NCBI GenBank assembly: GCA_030671745.1
Contig: DAOVHT010000040.1
Coordinates: 1 to 9,313 of the forward strand
DNA from: Candidatus Nanohaloarchaea archaeon
GTDB taxonomy: Archaea > EX4484-52 > GLR71
Direction of reading: 5' to 3'
Length of the DNA stretch: 9,313 bases
Every line of letters starts with the position of its first letter. Positions within the stretch are counted from its first letter, which is position 1. The notes below the pieces were generated by a model. It was not told the origin of the DNA. It searched no databases and was given only the letters and a program-made list of their open reading frames with translations. A program made the translations under genes and the position numbers. Below are positions 1 through 5,955 of the stretch, in pieces.

Positions 1-226
1 ATCTGGTAATCAGAAAATAAAACACGAAGTTGTAAAAGCTGTTGTTGTTACACAAACAAAAGAATTTAAACGTGCAAACGGTGTAAGGATTAAATTCCCC
101 GAGAATACTGCAGTGCTTATTCAAGATAATTTTGAGCCAAGAGGAAAGCAGATAAAAGGTATTATTGCAAAAGAAGTTGTGGAAAGATTCCCAATGATTG
201 GAAAAATTGCAGCAACAATTGTATAA
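1..226 (+). CDS. rpl14: 50S ribosomal protein L14 (uL14), 3' part only
   Basis: This is the C-terminal part of uL14; the 5' end lies outside the window. The readable frame starts at base 2 and gives 74 residues before TAA at 224-226. The segment around AVVVTQTKEFKRANGVRIKF and the final EVVERFPMIGKIAATIV match the conserved second half of uL14, including the typical hydrophobic ending. uL14 is a large-subunit beta-barrel protein that binds 23S rRNA near the subunit interface and forms an intersubunit bridge. It is followed after 12 nt by uL24, the universal order in this cluster. The protein looks intact as far as it can be seen. Confidence 0.95.
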   Translation, partial: SGNQKIKHEVVKAVVVTQTKEFKRANGVRIKFPENTAVLIQDNFEPRGKQIKGIIAKEVVERFPMIGKIAATIV

Positions 227-238
227 AGGTGACATAAT

Positions 239-838
239 ATGAAAATTGGTAAATGGTCTTTAAAATGGAAAGGTTCAAAGGAAACTGCAAAACAAAGAAA
301 ATATCTTTATAATGCTCCACTTCATGTCAAAAGAAAATTTTTATCTGCAAATCTTTCAAAGACATTGAAGCAGAAAGTTGGTAAATCATCATTACCTGTC
401 CGGCTTGGTGATGAAGTTATAATAAAAAGGGGTTCCTATAAAGGATCTACTGGGGAAATCGTTTCGGTTTTCATAAAGAAAGGTTATGTTCATATCAAAG
501 GTATTACAACTAAAAAGACTGATGGTACTGAGGTTCAGGTTCCACAAAAACCATCAAATCTTCAAATAATATCTTTGAATCTTGATGATGCAAAACGTAT
601 TGGGAATGTAAAGTCTGATACAACAAAAAAGGATCAAGGTAAAAAAGTTAAAAAAGTAGTTGCAAAGGAAGAAAGTAAGCCGGTTTCAAAAGCAAAACCT
701 GAAGCAAAACCTGAAACTAAAAAGATCGCAACCAAAGCTGCTACTAAAACTGCAACTAAGAAAGCAACTCCTGTGAAAAAAAAGGTAGATACTGCAAAAA
801 CTGTGAAAACTGCAGAGAAGAAGACAGTAAAAAAATAA
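239..838 (+). CDS. rpl24: 50S ribosomal protein L24 (uL24) with long lysine-rich C-terminal tail
   Basis: This is uL24, an early-assembly large-subunit protein that binds 23S rRNA near the exit tunnel. The N-terminal part (1-50) has the archaeal/eukaryotic pattern with an APLHVKRKFLSANLS stretch. A KOW motif covers about 57-84 (LGDEVIIKRGSYKGSTGEIV). The conserved core ends near residue 123. Residues 124-199 form a low-complexity tail almost free of hydrophobic clusters and dominated by Lys, Ala, Thr, Pro and Val, resembling a histone H1 or PAKKA-type tail. Archaeal uL24 is usually about 120 residues, so the 199-residue length comes entirely from this tail. The start at 239 is set by GGTGA at 228-232, 6 nt upstream. 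The gene follows uL14 by 12 nt. Function is certain; the role of the tail is unknown. Confidence 0.95.
   Translation: MKIGKWSLKWKGSKETAKQRKYLYNAPLHVKRKFLSANLSKTLKQKVGKSSLPVRLGDEVIIKRGSYKGSTGEIVSVFIKKGYVHIKGITTKKTDGTEVQVPQKPSNLQIISLNLDDAKRIGNVKSDTTKKDQGKKVKKVVAKEESKPVSKAKPEAKPETKKIATKAATKTATKKATPVKKKVDTAKTVKTAEKKTVKK
692..715 (+). repeat. In-frame tandem 12-bp repeat inside the uL24 tail
   Basis: The unit GCAAAACCTGAA occurs twice back to back (692-703 and 704-715), coding AKPE-AKPE at residues 152-159 of uL24. The two copies are identical at the DNA level, which suggests a recent slippage duplication within the low-complexity tail. Confidence 0.8.
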
Positions 839-859
839 AAAATAATATTTACGGAATGA

Positions 860-864
860 GTGAT
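860..864 (+). promoter_or_regulatory. Shine-Dalgarno GTGAT that mimics a GTG start (eS4)
   Basis: GTGAT lies 4 nt before ATG 869. It matches the 3' half of the full Shine-Dalgarno sequence GGAGGTGAT. The GTG is in frame with the gene (GTG-ATT-GTA-ATG), so a naive call would add MIV to the N-terminus. The ATG at 869 is preferred. Confidence 0.7.
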
Positions 865-868
865 TGTA

Positions 869-1570
869 ATGCATTTAAAGAGACTTCGAGCATCAAAAAA
901 TTATCATATGCCAAAGAAGACTGCTAAGTTTGCGGTTTTGTCTAGTTCAGGACCTCATGGTAAAGATGAGTGCATACCTGTCGGTGTGCTTTTGAGGGAT
1001 ATATTAATGTTTGCAAAAACACTTTCCGAAGCAAAAACAATATTGAATGATAGTCAGCTTTTAGTTGATGGTAAAATCATAAAGGATTATAAACATCCGG
1101 TCGGTTTTATGGATGTTGTTGCATTACCTAAAATCAAGAAATATTATAGGATACTCCTTAAAACAGGGAAATTAGTGCCTGTTGAGATTGAAAGTAAAGA
1201 ATCATCTTTTAAACTTGGTAAAATCATTTCAAAAAAAGCATTACATGGCGGGAAAATACAGTTTGGTCTTCATGATGGTCGAACTTTTGTCATGGATGTG
1301 AAAAAAGCAGTATATAAAGTAGGAGATACTGTACAGATTACAGTACCTAGTCAAGAAGTCAAATCACATCAACCGGTTGCAATCGGTAATGTTGTGATGG
1401 TCACTGGCGGTAAACATATAGGTGCTATAGGAAAAATAAAGAAGCTTGAGATCATCGAGAGTCCGGAACCAAATATGGTGCTTGTTGATATCGATGGTAC
1501 TGAACTTAGGACGTTAAAAGATTATATCTTTGTTATGGGAACAAAAGCGTCCCTTATTAAAGTTGAATAA
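869..1570 (+). CDS. rps4e: 30S ribosomal protein S4e (eS4)
   Basis: eS4 is a small-subunit protein of Archaea and eukaryotes that binds 16S rRNA; bacteria lack it. From ATG 869 it has 233 residues, close to the family norm. The N-terminus MHLKRLRASKNYHMPKK matches the HLKRLAAP-type opening of the family. An S4-like RNA-binding region spans about 38-85, with IPVGVLLRDIL, LVDGKIIKDYKHPVGFMDV and the spacing of the family. The central domain includes LHDGRTF (134-140). A KOW motif follows at about 170-195 (AIGNVVMVTGGKHIGAIGKI). The ATG start is chosen over the in-frame GTG at 860 because that GTG belongs to the Shine-Dalgarno sequence. The gene sits 30 nt after uL24 and 29 nt before uL5. Confidence 0.96.
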   Translation: MHLKRLRASKNYHMPKKTAKFAVLSSSGPHGKDECIPVGVLLRDILMFAKTLSEAKTILNDSQLLVDGKIIKDYKHPVGFMDVVALPKIKKYYRILLKTGKLVPVEIESKESSFKLGKIISKKALHGGKIQFGLHDGRTFVMDVKKAVYKVGDTVQITVPSQEVKSHQPVAIGNVVMVTGGKHIGAIGKIKKLEIIESPEPNMVLVDIDGTELRTLKDYIFVMGTKASLIKVE

Positions 1571-1590
1571 ATTATGGAGTATAGTGGTTT

Positions 1591-1595
1591 GTGAT
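1591..1595 (+). promoter_or_regulatory. Shine-Dalgarno GTGAT that mimics a GTG start (uL5)
   Basis: GTGAT sits 4 nt before ATG 1600 and is in frame (GTG-ATT-ATT-ATG). It sets the uL5 start at 1600 rather than 1591. A second in-frame ATG at 1609 lies too far from it to be preferred. Confidence 0.7.
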
Positions 1596-1599
1596 TATT

Positions 1600-2106
1600 A
1601 TGAATCTTATGAAAAATATTGAGGTCTCAAAGGTTGTACTGAATATAGGTCTTGGAAAGAATGTAGATCGTCTTGATAGTGCGGTGCTTCTTGCAGAGAG
1701 ACTTACTGGATGTAAACCCGTCAAGACCTTAGCTTCAAGAAAAGCAAAGACATATAAAGTCGGTAAAGGAAGAGTCATAGGAGTCAAAGTAACAATGCGG
1801 GATCAGAAAGCTTTGGATACTCTAAAGAATCTGCTTCGTGCTAAAGGTAATGCTATTAAGGGATCAAGCTTTGATAATGAAGGCAATTTTAATTTCGGTT
1901 TTGAAGAATATCTTGAAGTGCCTGGAATTAAATATGATCCTGCTATAGGTATCATGGGTTTTAATATAAGCGTAACTCTTGAAAGAGCTGGTTTCAGAAT
2001 CAAGAGACGAAAAATTCAGAAAAGAAAAATACCTTTATCTCATAGGATAACACGAGATGAAGCTAGAGATTTTATGAAAAAGGAATTTAAATTAGAAATC
2101 TTGTAA
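1600..2106 (+). CDS. rpl5: 50S ribosomal protein L5 (uL5)
   Basis: uL5 binds 5S rRNA and helix 84 of 23S rRNA in the central protuberance, working with uL18 encoded further along. The product has 168 residues, within the archaeal range. Diagnostic segments are KNIEVSKVVLNIGLGK near the N-terminus, the LTGCKPVKTLASRKAKTYKV region at about 35-55, a glycine-rich loop, and FGFEEYLEVPGIKYDPAIGI at about 111-130. The C-terminal GFRIKRRKIQKRKIP stretch is the archaeal/eukaryotic form. The start at 1600 is chosen from the Shine-Dalgarno position; the alternative ATG 1609 would remove only three residues. No sign of damage is seen. Confidence 0.96.
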   Translation: MNLMKNIEVSKVVLNIGLGKNVDRLDSAVLLAERLTGCKPVKTLASRKAKTYKVGKGRVIGVKVTMRDQKALDTLKNLLRAKGNAIKGSSFDNEGNFNFGFEEYLEVPGIKYDPAIGIMGFNISVTLERAGFRIKRRKIQKRKIPLSHRITRDEARDFMKKEFKLEIL

Positions 2107-2114
2107 TTGTGTAT

Positions 2115-2119
2115 GTGAT
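2115..2119 (+). promoter_or_regulatory. Shine-Dalgarno GTGAT supporting the long uS14 start
   Basis: GTGAT lies 5 nt before ATG 2125. No comparable motif precedes the internal ATG at 2206, which would give the usual short protein. This favours translation of the N-terminal extension. Confidence 0.65.
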
Positions 2120-2124
2120 GTTAT

Positions 2125-2358
2125 ATGGGAGATTATAGAAAACTTTTGAAACAACTGGAACAGAAATCAAATAAGACAAAGGCTGTAAAATTTAAAAAAC
2201 ATAATATGCCAAAAGCTAGAAGTAATGGTTTGGCTAATAATAAATGCAGAAGATGCGGTAAGACTGGTAAAGGTGTCATAAAAGCATATCATCTTAATTA
2301 CTGCCGTAATTGTTTCCGTGAAATCGCGAGTAGTCTTGGTTTCAAAAAGTATGATTAA
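2125..2358 (+). CDS. rps14: 30S ribosomal protein S14 (uS14), zinc-binding, N-terminally extended
   Basis: uS14 is a small-subunit head protein that contacts 16S rRNA next to uS3 and uS10. The conserved domain at about 35-77 has a zinc ribbon with Cys41, Cys44, Cys60 and Cys63 (CRRC and CRNC) and ends in FREIASSLGFKKYD, the typical archaeal terminus. Classical archaeal uS14 is about 50-57 residues; this one has 77 because of a basic leader of roughly 27 residues rich in Lys and Gln. A Shine-Dalgarno sequence at 2115-2119 supports the long start. An internal Met28 would give about the classical size but has no ribosome binding site. The gene lies 18 nt after uL5. Confidence 0.95.
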   Translation: MGDYRKLLKQLEQKSNKTKAVKFKKHNMPKARSNGLANNKCRRCGKTGKGVIKAYHLNYCRNCFREIASSLGFKKYD

Positions 2359-2380
2359 AAATAAATAATGGTGATATTTA

Positions 2381-2767
2381 ATGTTACATAATCCTATTGC
2401 AGATGTAATGACTGTTCTTCGAAATGCTGAACATGTCGGAAAAAAGGAATGTTTACTGGATTATACGTCTAGTATGATGATCAGTATAATGGATATATTT
2501 AAGGAAAATGGATATATCGGTGATTATAAAATCATAGAAGATAATCAGGGTGGACAAATAAAAGTTGAACTGATCGGTATGATCAATGATTGCAAACCAA
2601 TCGTACCACGGCATTCAGTTAAAAAAGATGATTATCTTAAATTTGAAAAAAGATATCTTCCTGCAAGTAATGTCGGTGTTATGATCGTGTCAACTTCAAA
2701 GGGTGTGAAATCCCACAAAGAAACTAAAGATAAGATTGGAGGAAGTTTAATCGCTTATGTATATTGA
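2381..2767 (+). CDS. rps8: 30S ribosomal protein S8 (uS8)
   Basis: uS8 is a primary 16S rRNA-binding protein of the central domain and a key assembly factor; in some organisms it also represses its own operon. The 128-residue length is normal for Archaea. The N-terminus MLHNPIADVMTVLRNAE matches the family. The C-terminal RNA-binding region contains VSTSKGVKSHKETKDKIGG followed by SLIAYVY, the classic uS8 signature (STSKG and GG.L.AYVY). GGTGAT at 2370-2375, 5 nt before the ATG, is one of the best ribosome binding sites here. Whether it regulates the cluster cannot be judged from the sequence. Confidence 0.96.
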   Translation: MLHNPIADVMTVLRNAEHVGKKECLLDYTSSMMISIMDIFKENGYIGDYKIIEDNQGGQIKVELIGMINDCKPIVPRHSVKKDDYLKFEKRYLPASNVGVMIVSTSKGVKSHKETKDKIGGSLIAYVY

Positions 2768-2824
2768 GTGATTAAATATTTTGACTTTTAAAATAAAATT
2801 ATAATTAATTATTATGGTGTTTTT
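2768..2824 (+). promoter_or_regulatory. AT-rich spacer before uL6, possible weak internal promoter
   Basis: This 57-nt gap is longer than most in the cluster and is very AT-rich. TTTTAAAA at 2786-2793 could act as a TATA-like element with a start near 2815, just ahead of the uL6 Shine-Dalgarno GGTG at 2816-2819. The match is weak and base composition alone could produce it. Confidence 0.2.
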
Positions 2825-3352
2825 ATGGTGTATGAACAGAAAATTGTAATCCCTGAGGAAGTGAAAGTTGAACTGCAGGATGGCGGGAATATTGAAGTTT
2901 CAAAAGAGGGAGCAAGTGTTAGTCGGATTTTTGTTCATCCACATGTCACATGTAATATTTCAGACAGTACGATTGTAATCAGTACTGAATCAAAAAGGAA
3001 TCAGGATCGTGCGGTTGTGGGTACTTGGACATCGCATATCAATAATCTGATAAAAGGTGTTACAAGCGGGTTTACATATTCATTAAAGATTGTATATACT
3101 CACTTTCCTATGAACGTATCTGTAAATGGTGATGTTGTTGATATCAAGAATTTCCTTGGTGCAAAAGGAATCCTGAAAGCAAATATTTTAGGTGAGACTA
3201 AAGTAGTCGTCAAGAAAGAGGATGTTATTGTATCTGGAACCAATAGAGAGGATGTTGGTCAGACTGCAGCTAATATTGAAAAAGCTTGTAAAGTCAAAGG
3301 TAAAGATCGTCGAGTTTTCCAAGATGGAGTTTATCTTGTAACTAAAGAATGA
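2825..3352 (+). CDS. rpl6: 50S ribosomal protein L6 (uL6)
   Basis: uL6 has two similar alpha/beta domains and binds 23S rRNA near the sarcin-ricin loop and the factor-binding site. The product has 175 residues, as usual for Archaea. Recognisable segments are the N-terminal IVIPEEVKVELQDG and the middle TWTSHINNLIKGVTSGFTYSLKIVYTHFPM (two adjoining parts: NNLIKGVTSGF and the YTHFPM turn). The C-terminal domain contains NFLGAKG, VIVSGTNREDVGQTAANIE and a final KGKDRRVFQDGVYL, the archaeal uL6 ending. GGTG at 2816-2819, 5 nt upstream, supports the start. The gene follows uS8 after a 57-nt AT-rich gap and precedes eL32 by 30 nt. Confidence 0.95.
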   Translation: MVYEQKIVIPEEVKVELQDGGNIEVSKEGASVSRIFVHPHVTCNISDSTIVISTESKRNQDRAVVGTWTSHINNLIKGVTSGFTYSLKIVYTHFPMNVSVNGDVVDIKNFLGAKGILKANILGETKVVVKKEDVIVSGTNREDVGQTAANIEKACKVKGKDRRVFQDGVYLVTKE

Positions 3353-3382
3353 TTGAAATAGAAAAAGATTTATGGTGTTATT

Positions 3383-3898
3383 ATGATTAAAAAACTGCTT
3401 GATGTACGAAAAGTGATAAAAAGTAAGAAACCTTCATTTACTAGGCAGGATTCTTATAGGTATCTAAAGCTTGGAACTGCATGGAGAGGTAGAAAAGGTA
3501 GACATAATAAGTTCAGGATGCACAGGAGAGGTCATACAAATCCAACTCCAAGTTATAGTTCACCTGTTAAAGTTCGTGGATTTCATGCTTGCGGTAAAAA
3601 AGAAGTCATGATCTGTAATGTTTCTGATCTTGAAACAATCAATAAAACTGATGAAGTTGCAAGGATTGCATCTACAGTCGGGCTTAAAAAGAGAATTGAT
3701 ATTGTCAATGATGCTAATAAATTAAATGTCAGAATCTTGAATCCTGGTGTTTCAACTCTTAAAGCTATAAAAATAGCTTCAAAAAAAGATAAAGCTGCTA
3801 AGAAATCTGTAGCAAAGGTTAAAAAAGATAATGTCAATAAAGATGACAGTAAAGATAAAGTAAAAAAGGTTTCTGCTGAAGCTGAGCCTAAGAAATAG
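3383..3898 (+). CDS. rpl32e: 50S ribosomal protein L32e (eL32) with lysine-rich tail
   Basis: eL32 is a large-subunit protein specific to Archaea and eukaryotes that binds 23S rRNA. The motif run KPSFTRQDSYRYLKLGTAWR (residues 16-35), then a basic GRKGRHNKFRMHRRG stretch, SSPVKVRGFHACGKKEV (59-75) and ASTVGLKKRIDIV (96-108) identifies the family. The core ends at about residue 132. Residues 133-171 form a lysine-rich charged tail (about 39 residues of K, D, A, V and S), an addition beyond the normal C-terminus. The start has GGTG at 3374-3377, 5 nt upstream. The normal neighbour eL19 does not follow directly; a small zinc-ribbon gene intervenes. Confidence 0.95.
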   Translation: MIKKLLDVRKVIKSKKPSFTRQDSYRYLKLGTAWRGRKGRHNKFRMHRRGHTNPTPSYSSPVKVRGFHACGKKEVMICNVSDLETINKTDEVARIASTVGLKKRIDIVNDANKLNVRILNPGVSTLKAIKIASKKDKAAKKSVAKVKKDNVNKDDSKDKVKKVSAEAEPKK

Positions 3899-3949
3899 AT
3901 AATTGAGGAGTTTAAAGAATATTCAAACAATAATGATTAAATGATCAAT

Positions 3950-3955
3950 AGGTGA
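3950..3955 (+). promoter_or_regulatory. Strong Shine-Dalgarno AGGTGA for the zinc-ribbon ORF
   Basis: AGGTGA lies 6 nt before ATG 3962, one of the longest matches to the Shine-Dalgarno consensus in the window. It supports real translation of the small ORF. Confidence 0.7.
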
Positions 3956-3961
3956 ATTTGA

Positions 3962-4138
3962 ATGACACTGATTACATTTTTGCATGCAGGACATACGAAA
4001 TGTCCAAAATGTGGAACTATCGGTGATGTTCGCAATGAAAAGAAAATAAATTATTTTGAATGCCCGTTATGCAATACTGAATTCACTGATGAAATCATAT
4101 TGTCTGAAGGCGTTGAGATAGAACTTACAAATAATTGA
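3962..4138 (+). CDS. Small zinc-ribbon protein of unknown function within the ribosomal cluster
   Basis: This 58-residue ORF (MTLITFLHAGHTKCPKCG..., stop TGA 4136-4138) fills the gap between eL32 and eL19, where the textbook archaeal cluster has no gene. It contains a clean treble-clef or zinc-ribbon pattern: Cys14-x2-Cys17, 16 residues, Cys34-x2-Cys37 (CPKC and CPLC). An acidic C-terminal segment follows (EIILSEGVEIELTNN). Unlike its neighbours it is not strongly basic after the ribbon. The AGGTGA Shine-Dalgarno, the same strand, and short flanking gaps (63 nt before, 23 nt after) say it is co-expressed. I do not recognise the family. The spacing resembles small zinc ribbons of the eS27, eL43 or Elf1 kind, but the flanking signatures of those families are missing. 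A ribosome-associated or transcription-coupled role is only suggested by context. Confidence 0.8.
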   Translation: MTLITFLHAGHTKCPKCGTIGDVRNEKKINYFECPLCNTEFTDEIILSEGVEIELTNN

Positions 4139-4152
4139 ATTTAATTGATGAT

Positions 4153-4157
4153 GTGAT
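4153..4157 (+). promoter_or_regulatory. Shine-Dalgarno GTGAT setting the eL19 start
   Basis: GTGAT lies 4 nt before ATG 4162. The in-frame upstream TTG at 4135 overlaps the end of the zinc-ribbon gene and lacks a ribosome binding site, so 4162 is the start. Confidence 0.7.
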
Positions 4158-4161
4158 TTTT

Positions 4162-4602
4162 ATGAACACAAGACAGCAAAAAGAACTGGCCGCAAGAATG
4201 CTTAAGGTAGGGAAGGACAGAGTATGGGTTAGTCCGAATCATGCTGAAGAGGTCAGCTCTGCAATTACACGTCATGATATAAGGACTCTTGTAGCTAAAG
4301 ATATCATTAAAGTGGCTTCTTTAAAGGGTCAGAGCAGGGTTCGTGCAAGGAAAATAGCAATACAGAAGAAAAAATCCTTGAGGAGTGGTGCTGGTTCAAG
4401 AAAAGGTACTGCAAAAACACGTGCATATCCTAAAGTTGAATGGATGAAAAAAATAAGAGCTTTAAGGTCTGAACTTTTAAAATTGAAAGCAAAAGATATT
4501 ATACTTTCAACTGAATATACAAAACTTTACCGTCTTTCAACAAGCGGTTTTTTCAGGAATAAATCTCACCTGAATCTGTATATAAAGAAACTAAAGGAAT
4601 AA
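4162..4602 (+). CDS. rpl19e: 50S ribosomal protein L19e (eL19)
   Basis: eL19 is an archaeal/eukaryotic large-subunit protein that binds 23S rRNA and reaches toward the small subunit as an intersubunit bridge. The 146-residue product starts MNTRQQKELAARMLKVGKDR, matching the family opening (QRRLAA.VL.VGKNRVW). The basic middle contains KGQSRVRARK (55-64) and the SGAGSRKGTAKTRAYPK stretch (75-91). It is followed by a helical region WMKKIRALRSELLKLKA and an ending FFRNKSHLNLYIKKLKE that matches the conserved GGxFxSxxHLxxYI element. The start at 4162 is chosen from the Shine-Dalgarno sequence and the homologous N-terminus. The gene lies 23 nt after the zinc-ribbon ORF and 24 nt before uL18. Confidence 0.95.
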   Translation: MNTRQQKELAARMLKVGKDRVWVSPNHAEEVSSAITRHDIRTLVAKDIIKVASLKGQSRVRARKIAIQKKKSLRSGAGSRKGTAKTRAYPKVEWMKKIRALRSELLKLKAKDIILSTEYTKLYRLSTSGFFRNKSHLNLYIKKLKE

Positions 4603-4616
4603 TTTTTTTAAAATAT

Positions 4617-4621
4617 GGTGA
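4617..4621 (+). promoter_or_regulatory. Shine-Dalgarno GGTGA setting the uL18 start
   Basis: GGTGA lies 5 nt before ATG 4627 and overlaps the upstream in-frame ATG 4615. The ribosome binding site lying on that ATG shows that 4627, not 4615, is the start. Confidence 0.7.
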
Positions 4622-4626
4622 ATCTA

Positions 4627-5190
4627 ATGAACTCAAAACATCTTTCACATTTCAGAAGAAGAGTAGAAGGCAAGACTAATTATAAGAAGAGGCTTAATCT
4701 GTTGATTTCCGGTAAGCCACGTATGGTCGTCCGTAGATCCAATACTAAAATGATTGCGCAGATTGTAACTTCTGTTCACGGACAGGATAAGACAGTTGTT
4801 GCTGTTGATTCATCATCCCTTGCAAAACATGGATGGAAAGGTTCATTCAAGAATATCCCTGCTGCTTATCTAACTGGTCTTCAGCTTGCAGTACTTGCAA
4901 AATCTAATAAGGTTGATAATGCAATACTTGATATTGGTCTTTTGACACCTACTAAAGGTGCAACAATATTTGCAGTCTTGAAGGGTGCAGTTGATGGTGG
5001 TCTTGAAATACCTCATTCGCCAGATAATATACCATCTGATGACAGAATTACTGGTGCACATATTGATGCTTATAAAAAAACATCTATCGTTAAAGATTTT
5101 GAAACAGTAAAAAAGAAAATACTTGCAGGTTCTTCAAAAAAAGCGGAAAAAAAGGAATCAGTTAAAGGGGAACCAAAAAGCAAGAAATAA
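4627..5190 (+). CDS. rpl18: 50S ribosomal protein L18 (uL18) with lysine-rich tail
   Basis: uL18 binds 5S rRNA and anchors it in the central protuberance together with uL5. The product has 187 residues. Family features are FRRRVEGKTNYKKRLNLLIS (9-28), the KPRMVVRRSNTKMIAQIV strand (30-47), a HGWKG turn (68-72), NIPAAYLTGLQLAVLAK (76-92), ILDIGLLTPTKGATIFAVLK (100-119) and GAVDGGLEIPHSPDNIPSD (120-138), the archaeal/eukaryotic version. The last 19 or so residues (from about 169) form a lysine- and glutamate-rich tail, SSKKAEKKESVKGEPKSKK, which the core fold does not need. It is the third such tail in the cluster after uL24 and eL32. Confidence 0.95.
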   Translation: MNSKHLSHFRRRVEGKTNYKKRLNLLISGKPRMVVRRSNTKMIAQIVTSVHGQDKTVVAVDSSSLAKHGWKGSFKNIPAAYLTGLQLAVLAKSNKVDNAILDIGLLTPTKGATIFAVLKGAVDGGLEIPHSPDNIPSDDRITGAHIDAYKKTSIVKDFETVKKKILAGSSKKAEKKESVKGEPKSKK

Positions 5191-5203
5191 GTAATGAGTA
5201 TAT

Positions 5204-5208
5204 GTGAT
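5204..5208 (+). promoter_or_regulatory. Shine-Dalgarno GTGAT that mimics a GTG start (uS5)
   Basis: GTGAT is 4 nt before ATG 5213, with GTG-ATT-ATT-ATG in frame. The start is placed at 5213, giving MADFRRRDSEKK rather than an MII extension. Confidence 0.7.
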
Positions 5209-5212
5209 TATT

Positions 5213-5938
5213 ATGGCAGATTTTAGAAGACGGGATTCTGAGAAAAAAGATATTAAGGAAACTTGGGTTCCTAGGACTGAACTTGGAAGAAAAGTTATGA
5301 ATGGGGAAATCAAAAGTATCAAAGATATATTTGATCAGGGTCTTGTCATAAGAGAATCCGAAATTGTTGATTTTTTAGTGCCTGAAATAAAAGATCAGGT
5401 CATACAGATCGGTGGTAATCCTGGTAAAGGTGGAAGTATTATGCGAACACCTATAAGGTACACTAACCGAATGCATAAATCGGGTAGACGTCGTTCTATC
5501 CATGCACTTGTCGCTGTAGGTAATGGTGATGGTCTTATCGGTCTTGGTTATGCAACCAGTAAAGATGTGCCAACAACAATTGCAAATGCTGTCAAGAAAG
5601 CTAAACTTAATATTATTCCTATAAGAAGGGGTTGCGGTTCATGGGAATGCCAGTGCAAATCTCATCACTCAATTCCTTTCAAGACTGAATCAAAGTGTGG
5701 GTCTGTCAACGTGACTCTTATGCCTGCACCTAAAGGTATTGGTCTCTGTGTTGCTAAAGAAGCAAAAACACTTATGACTCTTGCAGGTATAACTGATGTA
5801 TGGGGTAAGAGCCGTGGTCAGACAAAGACAAGGCTTAACTTTGTGAAAGCTATATTCGGTTCACTTGAAAAACTTAATAATATGAGGGTTTCAGAAGAGG
5901 CTAAAAAGTCAACCGGTATGGTTGAAGGGATAATTTAA
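5213..5938 (+). CDS. rps5: 30S ribosomal protein S5 (uS5)
   Basis: uS5 sits at the mRNA entry side of the small subunit, contributes to decoding accuracy and binds 16S rRNA. The 241-residue length is normal for the archaeal/eukaryotic (RPS2) form. An N-terminal region with WVPRTELGRKV and GEIKSIKDIFDQGLVI (31-46) precedes the double-stranded-RNA-binding-like domain at about 90-155. That domain holds GRRRSIHALVAVGNGDGLIG (91-110) and the archaeal/eukaryotic hallmark RRGCGSWECQCKSHHSIPF (138-156). The C-terminal domain contains LMPAPKGIGLCVAK (169-182) and AGITDVWGKSRGQTKTRLNF (191-210). The gene lies 22 nt after uL18 and 17 nt before uL30. Confidence 0.97.
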   Translation: MADFRRRDSEKKDIKETWVPRTELGRKVMNGEIKSIKDIFDQGLVIRESEIVDFLVPEIKDQVIQIGGNPGKGGSIMRTPIRYTNRMHKSGRRRSIHALVAVGNGDGLIGLGYATSKDVPTTIANAVKKAKLNIIPIRRGCGSWECQCKSHHSIPFKTESKCGSVNVTLMPAPKGIGLCVAKEAKTLMTLAGITDVWGKSRGQTKTRLNFVKAIFGSLEKLNNMRVSEEAKKSTGMVEGII

Positions 5939-5946
5939 ATTTATTT

Positions 5947-5951
5947 GTGAT
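5947..5951 (+). promoter_or_regulatory. Shine-Dalgarno GTGAT that mimics a GTG start (uL30)
   Basis: GTGAT is 4 nt before ATG 5956, with GTG in frame. The same sequence GTGATTATTATG precedes uL5 and uS5, showing a recurring start signal. Confidence 0.7.
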
Positions 5952-5955
5952 TATT

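Noticed and set aside
686..874. Minus-strand open frame rich in Phe, Ser and Cys opposite the uL24 tail
   Set aside because: It is the reverse reading of the A-rich lysine tail and has an extremely biased composition. It is not a gene.
3583..3930. 115-codon open frame on the minus strand opposite eL32
   Set aside because: It lies antisense to the conserved eL32 frame and its lysine-rich tail. It has hydrophobic runs produced by reverse-reading Lys codons (TTT/CTT) and no ribosome binding signal.
3899..3961. GAGGAG-containing spacer after eL32 as a second small gene
   Set aside because: No open frame of useful length starts after it; stops occur quickly (for example TAA and TGA near 3938-3944).
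4135..4161. TTG start adding nine residues to eL19
   Set aside because: The TTG overlaps the stop of the zinc-ribbon gene. The ATG at 4162 has a GTGAT site and matches the family N-terminus.
4615..4626. ATG 4615 as the uL18 start
   Set aside because: It overlaps the GGTGA ribosome binding site that serves ATG 4627.
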